Shown here: piece after piece, positions 58,287 to 64,000 of the stretch
Numbering within the stretch: the stretch's first letter is position 1
How the letters are laid out: every line of letters starts with the position of its first letter
NCBI GenBank assembly: GCA_913060695.1
Contig: CAJXUA010000005.1
Coordinates: 124,001 to 188,000 of the forward strand
DNA from: an uncultured Gammaproteobacteria bacterium
GTDB taxonomy: Bacteria; Pseudomonadota; Gammaproteobacteria; Pseudomonadales; Pseudohongiellaceae
Length of the DNA: 64,000 nt
Direction: 5' to 3'
The notes under the pieces: model-generated
What the model saw: only the letters and a program-made list of their open reading frames with translations
Databases searched by the model: none
Told to the model about the DNA's origin: nothing
Made by a program: the position numbers and the translations under genes

Positions 58287-58403
58287 CGAATTGGGCTCAT
58301 GATTAGCGATTGAGGGTCGGCATAGTGCCGTATAGATAGGGGGGAGTCCACCCTGGGCGCGGACCATACGCTAAGCTGCAGCGCTATCATTTTCGCTAAT
58401 GTA

Positions 58404-58422
58404 GGTTGTAGCAGCTACAACC
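58404..58422. promoter_or_regulatory. 19-bp perfect palindrome, candidate operator
   Basis: GGTTGTAGC-A-GCTACAACC, 54 nt upstream of the 58477 ATG. Confidence 0.55.
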
Positions 58423-58476
58423 GGGACTTATGATATTGCGTAACGACTCCTAAAAACTCATCTTCCGAGGTGCTCT

Positions 58477-59010
58477 ATGCCATTCCCCTTACTAAAGAAA
58501 ACCCTGCTTCTAAGTTCTGTATTGCTCCTAGCAGGCCAGGCCTTTACAGCCGATAGCAGCAAGCAACTCGAGATAGATGAGAACTCCTTCGATTGCCTTG
58601 GAGCAATGACCCAAGTAGGCGAATTCTTCGTATCAAACTTACTCGGCAATCTCGATGAGACGGTTGCCGTGGCCAGCTCTGAGACCGGCGGCAAGTATCC
58701 TGTTGGCTCCATGGTTTCCTTGATTCCGTCCGAGGTAATGGTGAAGCATCAAGACGGCTGGAATCCAGAGACTAACGACTGGGAGTTCTTTGAGCTTAGT
58801 GTTTCGGAGATGGGCAGCAAGATTGCCGTGCGGGGCACTACTGAAGTAGTGAATCAGTTTGGTGGCAACTGCTTTGGCTGCCATACACTGGCACGAACAG
58901 AGTGGGATCTAATCTGCGGCACAGGGCATGGCTGCGCGCCACTGCCCATCACAAGAGAGCAGATCCATGCTATGCAGAACAGCGATCCTCGCTGCGAGAT
59001 GAAAGAGTGA
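58477..59010 (+). CDS. Exported monoheme c-type cytochrome-like protein
   Basis: Signal peptide, single CxxCH (GNCFGCHTLARTEWDL), additional Cys residues near the C terminus. Confidence 0.7.
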   Translation: MPFPLLKKTLLLSSVLLLAGQAFTADSSKQLEIDENSFDCLGAMTQVGEFFVSNLLGNLDETVAVASSETGGKYPVGSMVSLIPSEVMVKHQDGWNPETNDWEFFELSVSEMGSKIAVRGTTEVVNQFGGNCFGCHTLARTEWDLICGTGHGCAPLPITREQIHAMQNSDPRCEMKE

Positions 59011-59135
59011 GCTAGAGGCGCCATAGGGGGCTGTTGCCGAGCTTTGGCCCCCATAATCGTCTGTTAGTTAACCTTGAAACCCGGTACTATCTCGCCCTGC
59101 CAAATTTTACTAGAAAGAGTTGATAAGGAGAGAGT

Positions 59136-61331
59136 GTGTACAGATCAATAGTATTCCTGTTCCTAAGCTTGTTTGGCATTGCCTCTGCCTATGGGCAAGA
59201 CGCCAATGTTGCACAAGGTGAGGTAGTGTTTCAGGATGAATGTTCCCGTTGTCACGTGCCGGTGGAGATGGATGCCCGGTTACGCGCACGATGGGTAGGA
59301 CGAACTGGGGGCGAGCTTTATAACCTTATTCGCACCACGATGCCTGCCGAAACCCCTGGTTCTTTGACCAATGACCAGTATATGGACGTCACCGCGTTCA
59401 TTCTATCCGCGGGCAATGTGCCCGTACCCGGCGGCCAGTTGAGTAGCGCAGAGCTTGAGGCTTTGCCTATTACCCCTGGTGCACTTGCCTCTAATAATAC
59501 CGAAAGTTTCGATTGGACCCATTTTAACGGGTCTGAGCATTCCACTCGTTATGCCCCGTTAGATCAGATCAACGCCCAGAACGTGGGTAATCTGCAAATC
59601 GCGTGGATGTTCAATACGAGCTCTTTCGGGCCCGCGCCAGAGGCCTTGAGCGTCACCACTCCACTGATGGTCAATGGTCGTGTGTTTCTGACCGCCGGTG
59701 CAACGCGCAACATCGTCGCGCTGAATGCGGAGACTGGGCAGATCGACTGGACCTGGCGACCTGACGAGAGCGAGCGTTTCGACGCAGCTCCTCGCAAGGG
59801 TTCAGGCAAAGGACTTAGCTACTACAATAATGACGGGCAGGAGACGATCTACACCATCACTCCTGGCTATTATCTCGTTGCACTCGATGCCACTACTGGT
59901 CGCGAGATCGAATCATTCGGCGATGGTGGCTGGGTTGACCTTCAACAGGGCCTGCGCCTTGGGCCAGGCCGTGATGACATCGATATCGGCATGTCGTTCA
60001 TGCCCATGGCGATCGACGGAGTGGTAATCACGGGTGCTGCGCATCTCGTAGGCATGCGCCCGTCCTCAGCAAGCAATGTGAAAGGCGACATACGCGGCTT
60101 CGATGCTAGCACTGGGGATCTGTTGTGGACCTTCAAGACTATTCCGGAGCCTGGCGAGCCGGGCTACGAGTCTTGGTTGGCTGGGGCCGAATTCACGGGT
60201 AATGCCGGTGTTTGGGCCCCTATGTCGGCAGACGAAGAGCTGGGTATCGTGTATCTGCCTGTCGAGTCCGCTACTGGCGACCGTTACGGCGGCGACCGTC
60301 CGGGAAGCAATCTTTTCGCAAGTTCGACGGTCGCGCTGGACTATAAGACGGGTAAGATGCGCTGGCACTTCCAATCGACCCACCATGATATTTGGGATTG
60401 GGATACACCGTCAGCACCGATCCTTGCGACACTGCCTAGTGGCAAGAGAGCATTGATTCAGACGCTGAAACAATCTCATTTGTTCACTTTCGATCCAGCA
60501 ACTGGCGAGCCCTTATTTCCAATCGAAGAGCGCTCCGTTCCGCAGACCGATGTGCCGGGAGAGTGGACCTCATTAACACAGCCTTTCCCAAGTAAGCCGG
60601 CGCCATATGACCGTCAGGGCTTTCAGGAAGATGATTTAGTCGATTTCACACCGGAGATAGCAGCCTTGGCCAAAGAGGCAGCCTCAAAATTCCGCTTCAG
60701 TGAGTCGGTGTTTACGCCAGCCTCTTTGTTCGAGGATCCGAAGGACGGCACGCAGGGTACTCTGCATTTACCGTCGTCCACCGGTGGCTCGAACTGGGAA
60801 GGCGCAGCCTATGACCCAGAGACAGGGCTGTTGTATGTGCCCTCGCGCACCGCAACTAGCGTGCTATCTTTGACACACGAGCCCGATGTTTCTGATGTGA
60901 AATATATACAGGGCGGCAGCCGAACTCCTTCGGTGCAGGGTATTCCCTTGGTCAAGCCACCCTATGGCCGCATCACCGCGATCGACATGAGCACTGGCGA
61001 GCACGTGTGGCAGGTTGTGAATGGCGATACTCCCGAGGAGATTAAGAATCACCCTCTACTCAAGGGCGTGGATATTGGTCGCACTGGCAAGCCAACGCGT
61101 TCCGGTTTAGTCCTTACTAAATCTCTTCTGTTCGCTGGCGAGGGTGTTGGCGGAGATCCCGTACTCTGGGCCTTCGACAAAGCCACCGGCGAGGTCGCGG
61201 CTAAGATCGGCATGCCGGGTGTTGTAACTGGTGTTCCAATGACCTATATGTATCAAGGTAAGCAGTATCTTGTAATGGCGATTAGTTCGCGAGGCGAAGC
61301 CGCTCGTATCATTGCCCTTACATTGCCATAA
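59136..61331 (+). CDS. PQQ-dependent dehydrogenase with N-terminal cytochrome c domain
   Basis: GTG start, CSRCHV heme motif, QIAWMFNT, VALNAETGQIDWTWRPD, beta-propeller W-motif repeats, FQSTHHDIWDWDTPSAP. Confidence 0.93.
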   Translation: MYRSIVFLFLSLFGIASAYGQDANVAQGEVVFQDECSRCHVPVEMDARLRARWVGRTGGELYNLIRTTMPAETPGSLTNDQYMDVTAFILSAGNVPVPGGQLSSAELEALPITPGALASNNTESFDWTHFNGSEHSTRYAPLDQINAQNVGNLQIAWMFNTSSFGPAPEALSVTTPLMVNGRVFLTAGATRNIVALNAETGQIDWTWRPDESERFDAAPRKGSGKGLSYYNNDGQETIYTITPGYYLVALDATTGREIESFGDGGWVDLQQGLRLGPGRDDIDIGMSFMPMAIDGVVITGAAHLVGMRPSSASNVKGDIRGFDASTGDLLWTFKTIPEPGEPGYESWLAGAEFTGNAGVWAPMSADEELGIVYLPVESATGDRYGGDRPGSNLFASSTVALDYKTGKMRWHFQSTHHDIWDWDTPSAPILATLPSGKRALIQTLKQSHLFTFDPATGEPLFPIEERSVPQTDVPGEWTSLTQPFPSKPAPYDRQGFQEDDLVDFTPEIAALAKEAASKFRFSESVFTPASLFEDPKDGTQGTLHLPSSTGGSNWEGAAYDPETGLLYVPSRTATSVLSLTHEPDVSDVKYIQGGSRTPSVQGIPLVKPPYGRITAIDMSTGEHVWQVVNGDTPEEIKNHPLLKGVDIGRTGKPTRSGLVLTKSLLFAGEGVGGDPVLWAFDKATGEVAAKIGMPGVVTGVPMTYMYQGKQYLVMAISSRGEAARIIALTLP

Positions 61332-61343
61332 GTAAGACGTGGC

Positions 61344-61370
61344 AGGTGCAGGCTAAAACCCTGCGCCTGT
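61344..61370 (+). terminator. Rho-independent-like terminator after PQQ dehydrogenase
   Basis: CAGGTGCAGG-CTAAAAC-CCTGCGCCTG then TCTTCTTTCT. Confidence 0.7.
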
Positions 61371-61397
61371 CTTCTTTCTAGGAAACAAGGAGGCGTT

Positions 61398-61994
61398 ATG
61401 AGTACCACGACTATTATCGTTTTGGTTGTAATAGCGGTTATTGCGCTTTACGCGATTGCCATTTTCAACCAGCTCGTCAGCTTACGAAATCGGTATCAGA
61501 ATGCGTTCGCCCAGATCGAGGTGCAGCTCAAACGACGTTACGATCTCATTCCTAATCTTGTTGAAACCGCTAAGGGCTACCTCTCTCACGAGCGCGAAAC
61601 CCTCGAGGCAGTAATCGCCGCGCGTAATGCCGCGGCCAATGGCCTAGCGGCCGCTGCCGCCAACCCTGGCAACGCTGCTGCTATGAGTGATCTGGCAGGC
61701 AAAGAGGGGGCCTTAGGCGCCGCCATGGGGCGGTTGAATGTTGTTATGGAAGCCTATCCAGACCTCAAGGCAAACCAGAACATGATGCAGCTGAGCGAAG
61801 AGCTCACTAGCACAGAGAATAAGGTGGCGTTTTCTCGCCAGGCCTTTAACGATCAGGTGATGGCCTATAACACCTACAAGCAGTCCTTCCCTCCGGTAGT
61901 GTTTGCCGGAATGTTTGGCCATGGGGAAGACGCGTCTCTGTTGCAATTTGAGGACAGCGCCGAGATTCAAGCTGCGCCGAAGGTGTCATTCTAA
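61398..61994 (+). CDS. lemA: LemA family protein
   Basis: NQLVSLRNRYQNAFAQIEVQLKRRYDLIPNLVETAKGYLSHERETLEAVIAARN. Confidence 0.95.
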   Translation: MSTTTIIVLVVIAVIALYAIAIFNQLVSLRNRYQNAFAQIEVQLKRRYDLIPNLVETAKGYLSHERETLEAVIAARNAAANGLAAAAANPGNAAAMSDLAGKEGALGAAMGRLNVVMEAYPDLKANQNMMQLSEELTSTENKVAFSRQAFNDQVMAYNTYKQSFPPVVFAGMFGHGEDASLLQFEDSAEIQAAPKVSF

Positions 61995-62017
61995 TTTCCC
62001 AATAGTTGAGAGCCGCC

Positions 62018-63931
62018 ATGGATTTCTTTAGATCACAGGATATTGCCCGTCGCAATACGGTCAGGCTTGTGGTCCTGTTTGCCCTGGCGCTTATCAGCCT
62101 CGTTGCGATTACTAATCTATTGATCATGTTTGGTCTCGGCGCATTTGCCGAGACTATCGATGTGCCGATGTTCCAGCAGGTGGACTGGCACCTCTACGCC
62201 TATGTGAGCGTGGCCGTTGTCGCCATAGTAGGCTTCGGTTGCGTCTACAAGATCATCAGCCTCTCCGGGGGTGGTGCCCGAGTCGCGGAGATGATGCAGG
62301 GGCGCCTGATAATTCAAGGCGGCAATGATGTTCACGAACAGCGCATCCTCAACGTTGTAGAGGAAATGGCGATTGCATCGGGCACGCCGGTTCCTCCCGT
62401 CTACCTCATAGAAGAGGAAGGCATTAATGCATTCGCGGCAGGATATAGCCCCGCAGACGCGGTAATCGGTATAACCCGCGGAGCCATCCAAAGCCTCACC
62501 CGAGACGAGCTGCAAGGCGTGATCGCCCACGAGTTTAGCCATATCCTGCATGGCGATATGCGCCTCAATATTCGCCTGATTGGCATTCTCCACGGCATCA
62601 TGGTGCTGGGCATCATGGGTTATTATCTCTTACGCAGTACACATCTCTCGCGGCGTTCTAAAAATAGCGGCAATATCGCAATTGTTGGTATTGGGCTGAT
62701 GATTCTTGGCTTCGCGGGCACCTTCTTTGGCAACCTCATCAAGTCGGCGGTTAGTCGTCAGCGCGAGTTCCTTGCGGACGCCTCCGCCGTGCAGTACACC
62801 CGTAACCCCGATGGCATTGCCGATGCATTGAAACGAATTGGCGGCAGCAAAGTCGGTTCAGTTCTTGAGAACCCCGGTGCTGCAGAGATTAGTCATGCTT
62901 TGTTTGGTAATGGCGTGCGTTTCTCGATTAATTCACTATTTGCGACCCATCCTCCGCTGGAGAAACGCATCAGTGCGATTCAGCCAAATTGGGATGGCAG
63001 TTTTGATATTAAAGAGAAGGTTGAGCAGCCGGAGACTAGTAAGAAAGACACAGCGGCTAAGCTGACACCTCAGGGTGCGATGAGTGCGCTCACAGCTCTA
63101 GCAATGACCGATGCGCTGATGAGCCAGGCCGGCAATCCGCAGGAAGCTAACTTGCAGCGGGCGCAGGAGCTGCTAGCTGCTATTCCCCGAGTATTGCTCG
63201 AGGCGGCGCATAACCCTTTTAGCGCCAGGGCACTTATTTATTTCCTCTTGCTCGATGATGATGCCGCAATGGCGCGCCATCAACTCGACGCGATGCGCGG
63301 CAGCGCCGATCCTGCCGTGTACGAGGCATTAGTCAAAATGTTCGAGGAGCACCTAGAGGTCTCGCAGGATTTGCGCCTGCCATTGGTCAACCTAGCGCTG
63401 CCAACACTGCGCCAATTGAGCGCCGAGCAATACACCTTGTTCCGCAAAAACTTGGAAGTGTTGGTGTCCAGTGATGGGCGCACTAGTCTTTGGGAGTGGG
63501 TATTGCAGAGAGTTGTGCTGCATCAGTTGGACGCAGTGTTCCAGCCTAGTAACCGCTTTCATCATCAGGCTCATCACAGCCTGCGTCAGCTCGCGCCGCA
63601 ATGTGCCATCGTGTTGGGTTTTGTCGTGCGGGCCGGTGGCCAGGATGGACTTAGCGATGAAGAGGTCTTTGCGAAAGCGATGACAGAGCTAGGCTTGCCA
63701 GAAACCCCAATGCCAGACAAGGCAGCGTTTAGCATAGAAAGTATCAATAAGGCATTGGAAGCCCTGCAGGGACTGCGGCCCCTCAAGAAACCAGCTTTCT
63801 TAAAAGCCTGTGCAGTAGCGATTGCTGCAGATGGCGTGGCCCATGCCATCGAACTAGAATTATTCCGCGCCATTGCCGCTACACTGGATTGCCCACTGCC
63901 TCCTATCCCGCTTCCTATCGAGGCCAAGTAG
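62018..63931 (+). CDS. M48 family metalloprotease with C-terminal extension
   Basis: GVIAHEFSHILHGDMRLNIRLIGILHGI, SRQREFLADASAVQYTRNPDGIADALKRIGG, FATHPPLEKRI. Confidence 0.93.
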   Translation: MDFFRSQDIARRNTVRLVVLFALALISLVAITNLLIMFGLGAFAETIDVPMFQQVDWHLYAYVSVAVVAIVGFGCVYKIISLSGGGARVAEMMQGRLIIQGGNDVHEQRILNVVEEMAIASGTPVPPVYLIEEEGINAFAAGYSPADAVIGITRGAIQSLTRDELQGVIAHEFSHILHGDMRLNIRLIGILHGIMVLGIMGYYLLRSTHLSRRSKNSGNIAIVGIGLMILGFAGTFFGNLIKSAVSRQREFLADASAVQYTRNPDGIADALKRIGGSKVGSVLENPGAAEISHALFGNGVRFSINSLFATHPPLEKRISAIQPNWDGSFDIKEKVEQPETSKKDTAAKLTPQGAMSALTALAMTDALMSQAGNPQEANLQRAQELLAAIPRVLLEAAHNPFSARALIYFLLLDDDAAMARHQLDAMRGSADPAVYEALVKMFEEHLEVSQDLRLPLVNLALPTLRQLSAEQYTLFRKNLEVLVSSDGRTSLWEWVLQRVVLHQLDAVFQPSNRFHHQAHHSLRQLAPQCAIVLGFVVRAGGQDGLSDEEVFAKAMTELGLPETPMPDKAAFSIESINKALEALQGLRPLKKPAFLKACAVAIAADGVAHAIELELFRAIAATLDCPLPPIPLPIEAK

Positions 63932-63939
63932 AGGTCTCA

Positions 63940-64000
63940 ATGCTCAATGCTTTCGCCACGCGATTTGCACTGTATTTGCAGGCACGAAACCTCTATTACG
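63940..64000 (+). CDS. Start of a further CDS running off the right edge
   Basis: ATG CTC AAT GCT TTC GCC ACG... open to the window end (MLNAFATRFALYLQARNLYY). Confidence 0.35.
   Translation, partial: MLNAFATRFALYLQARNLYY

Noticed and set aside
62117-62593. 158-aa minus-strand ORF
   Set aside because: Antisense to the M48 protease gene across its HEFSH motif

Overview
The window is ordinary, gene-dense chromosome, most likely from a marine-type gammaproteobacterium (judged from gene content and synteny only). It has about 54 plausible protein genes. I saw no rRNA, tRNA, CRISPR array, prophage or IS element. Main blocks: (i) a peptidase-MA/TPR - DUF4159 - MoxR - DUF58 - BatA/VWA operon; (ii) an RND efflux pair; (iii) a RegB/RegA (PrrBA/RoxSR-like) redox two-component pair; (iv) a methyltransferase-GNAT fusion and an acyl-CoA ligase; (v) a TonB receptor divergent from a BlaI/M56 pair and an orphan outer-membrane-like protein; (vi) glnK-amtB with readable sigma-54/NtrC-type signals; (vii) a YdeP-type molybdoenzyme; (viii) ribF-ileS-fkpB-ispH with lspA absent from its usual slot; (ix) a compact malonate cassette madL-madM-malonyl-CoA ligase; (x) an SMR/Gdx exporter preceded by a textbook guanidine-II (mini-ykkC) riboswitch; (xi) an exported methyltransferase - exported rhodanese - YeeE/YedE cluster; (xii) a PQQ dehydrogenase with an N-terminal cytochrome domain next to a monoheme protein; (xiii) LemA + M48 protease. 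The strongest non-coding signals are the guanidine-II riboswitch, a 46-nt element repeated at matched distance upstream of rnk and a TPR gene, the glnK control region with a nested structured leader, a 19-bp perfect palindrome upstream of a monoheme protein, and a Fur box. I did not find a convincing wholly new multi-gene system. The best candidates for undescribed biology are the 46-nt paired element and the exported methyltransferase/sulfur cluster. All family calls are from reading the translations, with no database search.
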